A stretch of 64,000 nt of DNA, from positions 87,350,790 to 87,414,789 of the forward strand of contig CM056723.1 of assembly GCA_029844215.1 (NCBI GenBank). Reading direction: 5' to 3'. Positions 37,291 to 49,849 of the stretch are shown here, piece after piece. This DNA comes from Przewalskia tangutica (Eukaryota > Streptophyta > Magnoliopsida > Solanales > Solanaceae). The position numbers and the translations under genes are program-made. Under the pieces are notes generated by a model. It had not been told where the DNA came from and did no database searches. It saw only the letters and a list, made by a program, of their open reading frames with translations. Numbering within the stretch: the stretch's first letter is position 1; every line of letters begins with the position of its first letter.

Positions 37291-37930
37291 TCTCCCTCTC
37301 AGGAGGGATACCCGGGAGGTCGTCTGGAAACACATCTGGGAACTCTCTGACTACTGGAACTGACTGAAAATCTGGTACCGCAGCCTCAGTATCAAACACC
37401 CGAATGAGATGGTAGATATACCCCTTCTGCACCATCTTCCTGGCCTTGAGGTAGGAAATAAACCTACCCCTCGGCGACACAGTGTTCCCCTCCCACTCAA
37501 TAACCGGCTCCCCAGGAAATTGGAACCGTACCACTCTCTCCCTGCAGTCTACACTGGCGTAGTAAGAAGCTAACCAATCCATGCCCATTATCACATCGAA
37601 ATCAGTCATGTCCAACTCTATCAAGTCGGCTAGGGTCTGACGACTGCATAAAGTCACTGGGCAAGCTCTATATACCCGCCGAGCTACCACCGAATCACCC
37701 ACTGGCGTAGCTACCTCAAAAGGGTCTATGGACACAGGCTCTATCCCTATCCTACTAGCAATAAGGGGAGATATATAGGACAGAGTAGAACCCGGATCTA
37801 TCAAGGCATACACATCACAACCAGAAACTGATAAAGTACCTGTGACGACATCAGGCGACGCCTCCTGGTCCTGCCGGCTGGACAAGGCATAAATGCGGTT
37901 CTGAGGACCGCTAGAACTGGGACCCGCGCC
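37291..37930 (-). pseudogene. Aspartic protease of the Tekay-like element
   Basis: This is the longest clean stretch of the element (frame open 37885-37196, continuing into RT). The active-site motif DPGSTLSYI is at residues 30-38 from the first Met of the open stretch. It is followed by the flap/dimer region SVVARRVYRACPVTLCSR and LADLIELDMTDFDVIMGMDW, the characteristic hydrophobic GMDWL motif. The protease would cut the gag-pol polyprotein. It is part of a polyprotein, so the Met at 37885 is not a real start. Upstream it joins gag through SRQDQEASPDVVTG, the point at which the gag-only element at 9380-10695 loses its pol. Confidence 0.8.
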
Positions 37931-39146
37931 ACGACTCGCCGTGACTGCGGCCTCGAGTATCCCGCCCCGGCGAGTAACTGTAGGAGATGAAGAAGACCCG
38001 GCGAAAGACCCTGTAGGCTGACCCCTACCCTCTGCGCTGCCCTTGGTCGGACAGGCTCTCGCAAAGTGACCCTGCTGGCCGCAACTGAAACAAACTCCCG
38101 GAGCAGTACCACAATTCCCGTAATGGGATCTACCGCATCGGCCACACTGGGGGGGTGGTCCCGATCGCCGACCTCGCTACTCGACGTCAAGTCACGGGGC
38201 CCCGGTCCGCCTCAAGACGGTGTAGGAGTGCTCGAGCCGCCGTGGTGCAAATCCCAGATCGCCAGGTCGCCCACCCAGAGAGCTACCAAAAGACCTGCGC
38301 CCCGCCTTCTTCGCTGCCGACCCGCCGCTTATGCTCCTCGCATCCAAGCGTACGAGCTCGCACGCGTAATGTCCATGCCTGGCTGAAGAGCTACACCCGC
38401 ACAAGACTCGGCCATATAATCGTCTAGCCCGGTGACGTAGCGATGCACCCTGTCCTCCATATCTGCTACTAGCGCAGGGACATATCGAGCCAACGAATCG
38501 AACTCGACGTTGTACTCTAATCGCGGCGCTCTGCCTCAAAGATCAAAACTTGTCGGCCCGTGCCCTCCTCATCTGCGGAGGCAAGAAGTGAGTGAGAAAT
38601 GCCTCAGAGAACTCGTCCCATACTGCTGGAGGCGCATGCTCTCCTCGGGATAGCTCCCATGAATCAAACCAATCGACTGCGGTATCACGCAGCCGATGCG
38701 AACTGAAAATAACGGACTCGGTCTCTGAAGCCTTGATCACTCGCATGATCCTCTCAGAATCGATTTAATGAACTCGCAGATCATCCTCGTGCCTCGACCG
38801 TAGAACTCGCGGGCTACAACTCGTAAAATCTCGTAGCCTCAAATCGTCCGATCTCGGGTGAACCATGTATCTGGGCTGAATCGAATCGCTGATTCACTAT
38901 CTCATGTTCGCCACGATCACGCGAATCGGGCCATCTCTCAGAACCCATCTCATCCGCTCCAGTGTGGATCGAGGTGCAGTATCGTGGTCTCATCACCATC
39001 GCTGCGCTTAAACCTGGCCGGCGGCGTCGTGGAACTCGCCGCCCGAGGTATCGCCGTATAGATCGGGCACGAGCCTCGTGACTTTGTCTCTACTAGCGCC
39101 TCCTACCGCTTTGCCCTTCGGGCCCGGTTGCCTTACGTGGAGGCAT
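37931..39146 (-). pseudogene. Gag of the Tekay-like element
   Basis: It starts MPPRKATGPEGQSG at 39146. The capsid core is at 38746-38543 (MRVIKASETESVIFSSHRL, DEFSEAFLTHFLPPQM). Two cysteine clusters lie at about 38150-38045: CGRCGRSHYGNC and the zinc knuckle CFSCGQQGHFARAC (CX2CX4HX4C), which binds RNA. Frame breaks between 39090 and 38750 and between 38540 and 38160 again fall at GC-rich positions. The same family of gag occurs at 9380-10695 and in both gag-only elements. Confidence 0.75.
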
Positions 39147-39345
39147 AATCATAAAGAAAGGAAATACGTTAGAGGTCCAACTTATAACACTTTCTAAGGC
39201 ACGATCTCGAGTGAGAAGAATGGAAACCAATCCTAAATATCCTATAGCCTCGATTATTGGTGTGGTGCACAACATACCGATAATCAAGACTTACTAGATA
39301 CGGTCAGTAGACACTTTCCGAGGATTAATCGCTCGATACCACTTT
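39147..39345 (-). other. Gag leader and degraded primer site
   Basis: The complement of the initiator-Met primer site reads GCTCGATACCA at 39331-39341, one base short of the canonical GCTCTGATACCA seen at 29352 and 42666. The loss is within CTG. Confidence 0.75.
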
Positions 39346-41854
39346 TGTCACGACTGCTTGGTTCGTGGATCGTGCCTTACCCGGGCACCCAAGTAGTCAT
39401 ACATCAGCGGAATATAAGAACAAGACATGTAACAAATGTAAAATGAGACACAGTTTATCTGAGAACAAGTCGCCTTTCGGCATATATATATAAACCAAGT
39501 CCGCAATTACATCCCAATGCATAATAGACTATAGACCTCTAAGGAAGTAAACAACTATGGCGGGACAGGCCCCGCCATACCCTGAATGTACAAAACTATC
39601 TACAACAACAGGGAGATCATACCCAAAAGTCGAGCCTCCGGAGAAGATGGAGCTCCTGACACCAAAGTAAAGATCCTAAGGATGCAGATCTAGCACCTGC
39701 TTTCCCTTACCTGCGGCATGAACGCAGCCGAAGGAGGTCGATAACAGGTACCAAGTATGTGAAACTGTAAAGTACTTAAATGAAATCATATCATTTTAAA
39801 ACCAATTTTACAAATATGTTCGAAACAATCAATGTAACCGCACATAGTGCCACATCACAAACAAGAGCAATAATAGATAAACTGTAACAGGTCTTTTCTA
39901 GGCTGCGAATGATCGAAGCAAGGCCAATCGCCCATAGTATCATTATGCATGCCTAATCCTGGACTCCCGCAGTCCGCATAGGCCACCTAGGCCCGCATGA
40001 GGTATTCCCCGCATCGAGGGTAGCTACTCCTCGGCATCGTCCTGGACTCTCGTAGTCCGCATGGCCACATAGACCGCATGAGGTAATCCCCCGCACACTA
40101 ACCTGGAACTCTCGTAGCTCCGCATAGGTCCCCTGGACCCGCATGAGGTATTCTCGAATCATAGTCACACAGACCGCATGAGGTGTACCTCGCGACGTGG
40201 CAGCTTAACCCCCGGTATATCATGTCAAGAGGTGAGTGATATAATACTAACATAACTGCTTATCGTTAAACAACATAAGCACCATAAGAATAACCTCTTT
40301 ACACAAACGTTACAAGATACTAACACACATAACATCATAGTATGTCTACTCAACAAACCATCTTACTATACTTTCCAAAAATCAATACAAGTCTTTCATA
40401 ACACATAAGTAAACCGTTCCTTTTATCTTTCTTAAGTTGTTATACCTAACTTCCCATAAAGCTAGTATAACTCTTAAGCTTTTTGTTTAAAAACCAAGTA
40501 TTACTCTTCTTTCAAAAATGATTCATAATTCTTTTGAATTACTTCAAGATTCTTTATTATTTAGACTCAAGTCAAAAGACGTCAAGTAAAACCATTGTTC
40601 AGTTAACACACGTACGTCTACCGTACTATATATATTTTAAAATATCATGCTCAAGGGGATAGGAAGAATCACATACCTTCTCGGCGAAATCCACCTGCCA
40701 AGTCGAGTATGTCGCGCGCAGAGTATCAACCTATAATAGTAAAATACGTCTATCAACGTCTAGACTACTCTGTAGGATATTCTAAGCAGAGGTTCATAAT
40801 TCTACGGAAAATTGGGCAGCATTTCCCTACCCGTCAAACTACTCAAGTCTACTGTAAATACAGTCCTATGTAAGTACAGTTCAATTCTTCATTTATATTC
40901 TTCTGATGTGATTTCAGTTCAATTCTATTCTTTAATATCCTTCTATGTATCTTATACTTATTTCTATACTACTACAGTATGTAATCTCCAATTATAATAG
41001 AAGGATAGGATTATTATTTACCTCGATAAGCCCAAAATTATCCAAGATATAAGTCGATCCTGAGCAAGGTTTAGCTCCTAATCTGTACGCTCCAATCCGC
41101 TCCAAGAAACCCTTAGAAGTTTCTACACAACTTCTACTTACTACTTCAACCAACTATGAAGTTTCTCCTAGGGTTTCGTTTAGTGACTAATGGAAGTATA
41201 GTAGTATTTTCCGGGCTCTAAGTATAGAGGTGACTTTGGAAATACTACAAGGGATTGGCTAAGGTATTTTGGAATAGTAACAATACTTGGAGAATATTTC
41301 TACCAGGGGAGGGGGGGTTTCGGCTAGCTCACTCACGAGGGGGAAGAGCTTTGGACGAGAAGCTCACAAGGGAGAAGGGAGTTTTTGAGACTTGGAAAAG
41401 TATTTGTGGATGAAGAATTCTTCCAACTTAGGGGGGGTATTTATAGGACCACCAATGGTCAAGATTAAGGCAAGTGGAGGGCAAGTGGATGGTGGAGATT
41501 TGGGCAAGTGGAACCTTATCCATCTACTCCATAAATATCTAGCAAACATTGACCAAGTGTTTAAGGCATTTTCCATCAAAAAAACGTGCCAACAATTTCC
41601 CATTGTTGCCGTCCACTTGAGGGTGACAAGTGTCGCCCTCTCGTTGGTCCAAAATATTTCATCTCTCGAAAAAATCCGCAAAAATAATAAATGTCGCAAC
41701 CGTAATTTTCCCTTCGCAAGGTTTGGAAAACGTTTCGTCGGAAAACAATTCTTTTCGTGGGTTGTGCACAAATTTTCGTCCCTTGCCTAACTTAAGGCTT
41801 AAACTTTTGTACGTACGCCCTCACGTACATACTCAGGAAATACGGGGTATAACA
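39346..41854 (-). repeat. 5' LTR of the Tekay-like element
   Basis: 2.5 kb; minus-strand start TGTTATACCCCG at 41854. It contains the U3 palindrome module (41619-41650), the TATA complement TATTTATA (41438-41445), the GGGCAGCATTTCCC phrase (about 40812-40826) and an imperfect minisatellite with CCGCATGAGGTA cores (39950-40200). Confidence 0.85.
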
Positions 41855-42681
41855 ATACTCAAACCAAGAAATCATCACAACTAATATGCTTCACATATAC
41901 TATGTACTTTAAACAAGATCAAACATAAAATACTTTACTCAAGAAGGTCTTGTATTTCTAAGGTCTCAACGATTATCCAATATTCTAAGATTCTCAAACA
42001 TTTCATGTCCCAAGCTTACATCGTCTCTCCCCGTATACGGGTAAGATAGCTTCTCATAATCTCAAAATCATGTTGTCTTAATCGTAACAACCCTAATTAC
42101 TCCATACGAATATTATTCATGCATATCACTTAAGCATACAACATAGCTTAATTTAACAACATGGTATGCCATTAAGTCCATTGAACATGATCTTTTAAGA
42201 GTCTATCACAATCTCAGACAACCCATTACCTCCTGGATATTCCAAATTAGCACATATATAAAGCCTTGATATGGATTCATTACACGGTTTCATACATTTC
42301 AAGCAATTATTAAATCTTAACCCACAATCACTTCAGGCAACACACACGTGGCCCTAATAAATATGTTCGTATAGATGCACGTCATCATCATACCAACTAT
42401 AAAACAATTTTACCAACCTGTATACAAGGTCCATACATTCCCCTTCTGGGCCGTTGTCGCATTTTTTGGAGGCATAGTTGCAACCACAATAATTGTTAGG
42501 GAGGGACTATCCTAACAACATAGCTCTATCGCACGATCTTAGAGTGAGGAAAAATAGAAACCAATCCTAAATGTATTGTAGCCTCCTGTTTATGGATGTG
42601 GTGCACAAAACACCGATAATCAAGACTCTACTGCACACGGTCTGTAGACATTCTGAGGACTAACTGCTCTGATACCACTTT
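41855..42681 (-). mobile_element. Copy B: element interior, part 2, gag start and primer site
   Basis: It matches 19439-20125 plus 29227-29367 with no insertion between, so it shows the empty site for the gag-only element (42530-42540). It has the same 12-residue gag start as copy A (ATG complement at 42473-42475), followed by non-gag sequence, and a primer-site complement at 42666-42677. Confidence 0.85.
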
Positions 42682-44458
42682 TGTCACGCCCCGAACTGAC
42701 GGGCCGCGACTGATGCCCTACCTGGACACCCTTATACTCACACATCACATATAACCAGCAGAAGCTTAAGAAAAACTCATAATCTCATAACAAAGGGATC
42801 CTATCCCCTGAACTGTCATATTGCATCATAGGCAAGCCGGCAAGGTTGTCATTGTATACACAATAGCCGAAATAAACTATAACTGTACAAGTCCAACCCA
42901 CACTCCTACAGACCTCTAAGAGTTTGATAATGAAATATGGCGGGACAAGGCCCCGCCGTACCCCTGAATATACATAAGCCTGTAATAGCAGATCTGTACC
43001 AAAATGACAAGCCTTAACAATGGTTATCCCAAAAGCCGAGCAAGGATCCTAAGCTCATGATCACCAAACGAGTACCTATACTGCGGCATTTAACGCAGCC
43101 CGGAGAAGGGGTCGATAATAATGTATCAAGTATGTAAACATAAAGTACAGTAAATAAGATCATAACTGGCCCAAAGATGACAGGGACAAGTATGAAAATT
43201 AAATACCAGATCCAACAGTGTCGTATAAATTAGAGCCAACTGTACCTTTAAAAATGAGAATCAACTCTGCCTTTTAAAAGTGAGAGAGTCATATCAAGAT
43301 CATAGATGTCTGTCCATGTATCGTATCCCGACCCATTTTGGGACTCGATGTCTTTTTACACATAACGTATCTCGATCCGTTGTGGGACTCAGTGTCTTTT
43401 TACACATAACGTATCCCGGCCCGTTGTGGGACTCGGTGTCTTTTTACACATAACGTATCCCGGCTCATTGTGGGACTCGGTGTCTTTTTAAACATAACGT
43501 ATCCCGGCCCGTTGTGGGACTCGGTGTCTTTTTACACATAACGTATCCCGGCGTATTGTGGGACTCGATGTCTTTTTACACATAATGTATCTCGGCCCGT
43601 TGTGGGACTCGGTGTCTTTTTACACATAACGTATCCCGACCCGTTGTGGGACTCAGTGTTTTTTTACACATAACATATCCCAGCCCGTTGTGGGACTCGG
43701 TGTAATGGAATAATAACACTTGCACGAATAACTATCATGGGAAACCTTGTGCAATTTAAATCATCTTTTGAAAACTCAGAGACACTATCATATCATGTAT
43801 CATTTTGAAACCATCATTTGAAAACACAAAGGCACTTATCATATCATGTATCATTTAAAAAAAACATCCTTTGAAAACTCAAGGCACTTATCATATCATG
43901 TATCCATTCGAACCATCATTTGGAAAACCAAGACACTATACATCATGTATCATTTAGGATTAAGATCCCATAGAACTATGTACGTCCGTCGTACACTTAC
44001 TTCATATAAAAATCATGCCAAAAGAAGAAAGGATAGTTTCACATACCTTATCGGCTATGCCAACATGATAAGTAGAATACGTCTCAATTAGTACTTCAAC
44101 CTATAACAACAATAACACGTCTATCAACTTCATGAATACTAGTATACGCTATACCTCATAATGACTCTCCTTTCATATAACAATTTGGGCGGCACTTCCC
44201 TTATATATACATACATCCACAACTTACCAACAAGGCCAATAACATCAATAACTAAGTACTCATTAAGGACATAACCAAAATAGCAACCAAGGTGAGCGAC
44301 ACACCTACTTCACATGTTAATCCGGCCTCTTAATCCATATAAACCATTTCAACTTTCACTAAGAAGATTTCCTTCAATCTGACATGCACTTAGTGATGAT
44401 AATAACAATAACAACCAACGAACCCATTATAAACAAAACAGTCCAAAATCGCTAACAC
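42682..44458 (-). mobile_element. Copy B: 5' LTR, first part
   Basis: Counterpart of 29368-31163. A patch at 43010-43130 is full of small losses compared with 29690-29815. It includes nine 44-bp minisatellite units (about 43320-43705). Confidence 0.85.
43320..43705 (-). repeat. 44-bp minisatellite, 9 units (copy B)
   Basis: Same unit and number as 30021-30405. Substitutions within units are mostly C/T or G/A. Confidence 0.9.
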
Positions 44459-44600
44459 GTCACGACCGACCTAAGCTCACGATCGTGCCCTACCCGGGCA
44501 CCCTACATGTAAACATCGAGAAAAGCAAATGAACATACATGAAACTCATAATGTACATTAAAGAAAATAAACAAAGAGCTAGCCGATAAGGCTACCTCAT

Positions 44601-44604
<4 letters not shown>

Positions 44605-44650
<46 letters not shown>
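44605..44650. repeat. AT microsatellite
   Basis: About 45 bases of AT repeats. The same site in copy A (31319-31335) has 17 bases. Confidence 0.95.
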
Positions 44651-45285
44651 CCAAACGAGCTTACATCCTTCTTCTTTACAAACCGACCCACAAGATATGA
44701 CTACTGCACTTAGGATTTTTTGACAAAACTCATCGTGACGGACAAGGCCCCATCGTACTCTGAATATACCTATCCATAATGACCACTCGAACATCGAGCT
44801 ATCCCAAAATGCTGAACAAGGATCCTAAGCTCACGGATCCACAATTGTGTACCTAGACCTGCGGACATGAACGCAGCCCCCCGAAGGGGGTCAGTATAAC
44901 AAGATACCAAGTATGTAAACAAGAAGTATAGTAAGCAAGATCATAACTGTACACAAAAATGACGGGGACAAGTATGAAAAACAAATACCAGATCCTACCG
45001 TGTCATAACACAATCAGAGCCAATCAGACCTTGTATCATCAGACCATCAGAATAATCGCACTCACTCACATATGAAAGCCATGTCAAAAATCCGGGACAC
45101 CTGCCCTCAGCTTATAATATCATAGAAGCATGCCGTGGAATACAACATCACCACAACACGTAACAAGTATAATGTACCCTACCAAGACATCAGGCCTTTT
45201 TAACAAAGAGAGTGAACAAGAATAAACTTTGCCGGTTTAAAACAAGAAGCTTATGATTAACCTAGGGCCATCCGCCCGTAGTATC

Positions 45286-45790
45286 ATTATGCAATCCTAC
45301 TCCTGGAACTATTTCACCCGCATAGGCCGTATGGATCCGCATGAGGTAATCTCCTCGCATAGGCTGTATCCGCCCGCATAGGCCGCATGGACCCGCATGA
45401 GGTAGTCTCCTCACATAGGACTGGTCCGCCCCGTATGGGACTATTTCACCCGCATGAGCCCTATGGACTCGCATGAGGTATTCCTCGTATCGTGGGGAGC
45501 AAATCCACGGAATATGCAAATGCCACAAGCCCGGGGAATGACCCCGTAATGAATAATATATTACAGGCACAACCGACTAACATAATCACGTAACATAAGT
45601 ACAATCGGCTATTATAATCTCATAACATAAGCACAACCGGCTATCATAATCTCATAACATAAGCACAACCGACTATCATAATCTCATAACATAAGCATAA
45701 CCGGATATCATAATCTCATAACATAAGCACATCCGGCTATCATAATCTCATAACATAACCCGGCTATCATAATCTCATAACATAACCCGA
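45286..45790. repeat. Two minisatellites: CCGCATGAGGTA blocks and a 32-bp array
   Basis: 45286-45500 holds irregular blocks of TTTCACCCGCATAGGCC and CCGCATGAGGTA. About 45582-45790 holds seven units of ATAATCTCATAACATAAGCA plus CAACCGGCTATC. Confidence 0.8.
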
Positions 45791-48352
45791 CCCATGTGTA
45801 GGCTCGGTGTGTCTCATAACATAACATTTTAAACCGCATTATCACTTCTTCTTAAGTCGTTATAACAACTTCCCATAAAGCTATTATAACAACCTTTCAT
45901 TTGAGAGAACTTAAGACACTTTTATTTCTTATCACATTGGGGAAACTAAACCCAAAAGTACTACGTACATACATACTTAAAAAGAATCATGCAACTCCTT
46001 TTCCTTAAATCAACAAACGTATACTTTTAAAACTCAAGTTACATACTCTTTTGAAATCATTCTTCTTAACTCTTGAAATAAATCAAGAAGCCATACTTTT
46101 TAAATCAAGTCATTCCTTCATTTAAGAATCAAGTCCCATAACTTGAAAAATAAAGTCTCATAACCTTTTAGGAAATCAAGGTTCATAGTCTTAAAACTTC
46201 ATAACATAAATTCTTTAAAAATCAGTTCACTTACTTCAATTAAATCAAGTCATTTCTTCCTTTAAGAATCAAGTCTCATAACTTGAAAAATAAAGTCTCA
46301 TAACCTTTTAGGAAATCAAGGTTCATAGTCTTAAAACTTCATAACATAAACTCTTTTAATTTAAGTAACATATACTTTTATGAGTTGTGAATATGTTATA
46401 CTCGTTTATAACGATCTTATTAAAGCAGCCATGATCTAGAAAATGTAATACAATTTTGTCTTATCTTAATTTCTATGCAGATGGAGAATTCTACTAATTT
46501 TAATATAATTGATTGTCGATACATTTTCTTTTATTAACGCTACAATGGCTTGTTCGATACCTATTCTCATTAGTGCAGTAAATTAGCAGAGTCAACTCGA
46601 CTCCAAATACTTCCTAACAACTCTTACGTTATCCCCCATAAGACTTGGTAAGAACTTAGGATAACTTAGACATACCTTTTACACAGAGTAAATCAACATA
46701 TGTACCTCTTAACCTCTAAGAGTAGAAGGAATCATAAAATAACACCACATGTATATTTCATAAGTAGAACATGCCAAAAGAAGGAAGAGGTTCACATACC
46801 TCGCGACGACTATCGACAAGTAGCAAAATGCTCCAAGTACTTCAACCTTGATAGCTTTTCCACCCTTCAAGTAGAATACGCTACATGTAGTACTTCAACC
46901 TATGATAATCATAACACGTCTATCAACTCCTAGCTTCTCAACGTGGAATAATACTAAGTGCTAAGTCTCTTATTCTACAGAAATTTGGGCAGCACTTCCT
47001 TTGTTTCTACGTACTTTTCCACCTTTTTCAAGGCCCGAAATCAATAACCAACATGCCACATTTAAGGCTCAACAATTCAGCTAACCAAAGGGGATTACAC
47101 ACCTTAACAAGACATGTAAAATTCTGCCCCACAATTTAATATAAAACAACCCATAATCTTTAGGCAATTCTCGGCAATATCAAGGACAACAACAACATCT
47201 ATTTCTTTTCCATTTCCTTTTCAATCCAAGTTGTTATTCTAACATGTTATATAGTCGCAATCAATTTAACAACTATAATCCCTTTCTTATATAACATGCG
47301 ACGATTATAACTAATAACTAAATTGAATTACAATCTTAAGGCTAATCATGCAACTTTCGGATTCTTCCAAATATTCCATAACACTTATCAATCTTCATAA
47401 TATATATCACATGATCATTTCTAACTTATCATAACATGGAATCTTCAATCACAACAGTAAGACGAAGATTTATACCTCAATAAGCCCTAATAATGTCCAA
47501 GCGTAAAAGTCGATCCTTAGCAACTTTTAGCTCCTCTTCTTATGTTCCAATCCGCTCCAAGCACTCCTTAGAAGCTCATAACCAACTTCTCTTCAATTTC
47601 CAACTTCAAAGTTGAAGAACACCTTAGGTTTTCGCCTTGCCACTAACGTGAAAACGTCGTTTTTCCGGGATCTTTCTATTGAGATATCCTTACAATACCC
47701 TTAGGAAGCTTGGTTTAAAGTATTGAGATTATTGAACCACAAAAGAAAAAATTTCTTGTTCAAACTTGCCCATTGCCGAGAGCACTTAATGGAGCACACA
47801 AAGTTTCTCAAATTTTTTTTATGTGTTGAATGATCTAGTCTTGCACTAGTAGTAGTATTATATAAGGAAACCAATGGCTAGGATTAAAACATATGGATGG
47901 CTAAGATGTGGTCAAGAATATCAAGCTCACTTTTTCCTTTGACTTGGTCCATTTTATCAAGCCAATTTGGCTAGTCTTTAAGGATTATTTCGTCCAAGAT
48001 GACTTTGTGGAGGGTGACACGTGTCGCCCTCCCATTGGTCCATAACATTTCATTTCCCGAAATTTCCATAATTGGTCAAAAATCGGAAACCCCGTGGGTC
48101 CCACAAAAACGTAAAATTTCTCGGGTGGGCCCCACGTATCCAACTCTGTAAATAAACATCCATAATCTCGATAAATCCTACAAGTCTCAAATATCAAATT
48201 CGGGAACTCAATTCTCATTAACGAACAATTTTCCTTCCCGAGGTTCGGAAGATTTTTCCTTGGAAAACAATTCTTTTTTTCGTTCAAATTTTTAAGTCTT
48301 GTTTCCTTACGTACATTCTTATATACTCGTCCTGGAATTACGGGGTGTAACA

Positions 48353-49231
48353 ATGCCAAAACTGTCTCATGCACTTCTTATTCTCCATTTCACTTAATAC
48401 AAGTTCATCCCTTAACTACAACATCATTTAACTTCCATTATTCATTAAGAGGAAGAAGAAATCTTACCTTAAACTTAGCCAAAACAATCCCTATGTTCTA
48501 TGCCAACTTCTTCACTTCCACACCCCTTCTTCACGTTACAATAACACACACGTATCCTCTACAAGCTTGCAACCATCTTGCTTTCACGTTTTTCTTCCAA
48601 AAGTTCATAAACAAGCTTAGGGTTTCAAGACAGTTTTCTTGGCCAAAACTATGACCCACTGTTTTGGAGTAACAACTTTGCTTAGAACTTAATCTTAGAA
48701 AATATTTAACTCTTGTTCTTCACTTGTCTTAGGGTTTCGAAAAACTTGAAGGAGAAGAGAGGGATAAGGGTTTGAAGAGAAGATATTTGTGAGGGAGGAT
48801 ATTTTTGTGATCTAAAGTCTTCCAAAACTTGTATCTAAATGATGGTTGTAGCATAAGTGGAGGGGGACCCACTTGTCCATTTGTCTTTCCCTTATAAAAA
48901 TATCTGATTTGGAAAATTCCCGCCTTGACACCGCGGTCCTGCAGAATGGCACCGCGGTTCAAAAATCATGGCTCTCGAAGTTATGGCATCATCTGCGCAG
49001 CCTTCGTCTGCTCACAACTTCGTCCTTTTGTTTCGGGAAATCCTTTTCTGCCTTTTCTGCTCACACTCTATTGGAAAGAATTCAATTACTAGTATTACTT
49101 CTCGTCATCACATTTATTGTATCAAAAAAAATTCCATATAGAAAATGTAAATATACTTTTATTCCAACATTCAAACCTTGTATCCTAAGTTACGTTCTCA
49201 TTTCATTACCCTGGAATTACGGGGTGTAACA
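48353..49231 (-). mobile_element. Copy B: 5' LTR, second part (U3 side)
   Basis: It resumes the LTR after the solo insertion and ends GGGGTGTAACA at 49231. It matches 14483-15358. It contains two ACCGCGGT motifs (about 48930 and 48952). Confidence 0.8.
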
Positions 49232-49233
49232 AT

Positions 49234-49482
49234 TGTGATAATATAAGTGTCATCTACCTTTCTGGTAATCCAGTTCAGCATCAGCGTACTAAACACATAT
49301 AGATGGATATTCACTTTGTTCGAGAGAAGGTAATTAAAGGACAAGTACGTGTCTGCCATGTCCCTTCCAGATATCAAATAGCAGACATCTTTACAAAGGG
49401 TCTTCCCTCGGTCCTTTTTGAAGATTTTAGAGACAGTCTCATCGTACGAAGACCGTCCGCTATGACTGCGGGGGTGTGTTAA
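49234..49482 (+). pseudogene. Ty1/Copia RNase H C-terminus
   Basis: The last 80-odd codons of a Copia polyprotein, starting CDNISVIYLSGNPVQHQRT. A premature TAG lies at 49300-49302 directly after TKHI. It continues MDIHFVREKVIKGQVRVCHV and PSRYQIADIFTKGLPSVLF, the hallmark end of Copia RNase H, to TAA at 49480. The 5' part was cut off by the Gypsy LTR ending at 49231. A purine tract (GCGGGGGTG) directly precedes TGTTAAACAG at 49477, the probable 3' LTR start, overlapping the stop. Confidence 0.85.
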
Positions 49483-49849
49483 ACAGTGGGTTCGTTGTAA
49501 CTTGTATATATATGTCTTTCATTAATAAGAATAATCAAGGGATTATTTCTTTCACTTCTTGTGCAGATATGAGATTAGAAGGCCTGTAATTATAGCAGGT
49601 GATCATCAAATGGTGGACAACAGCTGCTCCACCCAAGGTAGAAGCTATATACTCAACTACTCCATCAATTGTACTTTGGGAGATTTGAAAGAGAAGAAAT
49701 TCAATTAAACATGTCAGAAACACAACATACAATAGGATGGTATACCATATACAACTCACAATAAATAAGCTAATCAAAGTCAAATTCCCATGACTTACTA
49801 GAATACCATCAGAATGTCAATCAATTATCCAGGCCCTTGCTTTCTTATA
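49483..49849. other. Probable Copia LTR remainder and non-coding sequence
   Basis: It begins with TGTTAAACAG and has a TATATATATG stretch and polyA-signal-like AATAAGAATAA within 60 bases, as in a short Copia LTR. The end of the LTR is not identified, and beyond about 49560 I see nothing recognisable. Confidence 0.4.

Larger units (their letters stand above)
33829..41854 (-). mobile_element. Tekay/Del-like Ty3/Gypsy chromovirus-type element, recent insertion
   Basis: 8.0 kb on the minus strand, flanked by ATACT (33824-33828 and 41855-41859); the empty site is visible at about 19436-19445. Order on the minus strand: 5' LTR (41854-39346), primer site, gag, protease, RT, RNase H, integrase, then a break and only the end part of the 3' LTR. 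Domain order PR-RT-RH-INT and the integrase tail motif KGVMRFGKKGKL identify Ty3/Gypsy, Tekay/Del side. The integrase C-terminus/chromodomain, polypurine tract and U3 of the 3' LTR are deleted. Confidence 0.9.
44459..48352 (-). mobile_element. Solo Gypsy LTR, 3.9 kb, nested in the copy B LTR
   Basis: It ends GGGGTGTAACA at 48352, followed by ATGCC (48353-48357). In copy A the same insertion is preceded by ATGCC, giving the target duplication; the left copy here is corrupted (GCTAACACGTCACG). It has no internal coding region. U3 palindrome module at 48010-48041 includes ACACGTGT with CCATTGGTCC. TATA-like sequence near 47856. Confidence 0.8.

Noticed and set aside
45582..45790. 32-bp array as centromeric or telomeric satellite
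   Set aside because: Only seven units, confined to one LTR in the position where other LTRs have different minisatellites.
49535..49783. Minus-strand hydrophobic open frame as a membrane protein gene
   Set aside because: No promoter or neighbouring exon evidence, lies between Copia and LINE relics, and the composition is explained by AT-rich DNA.
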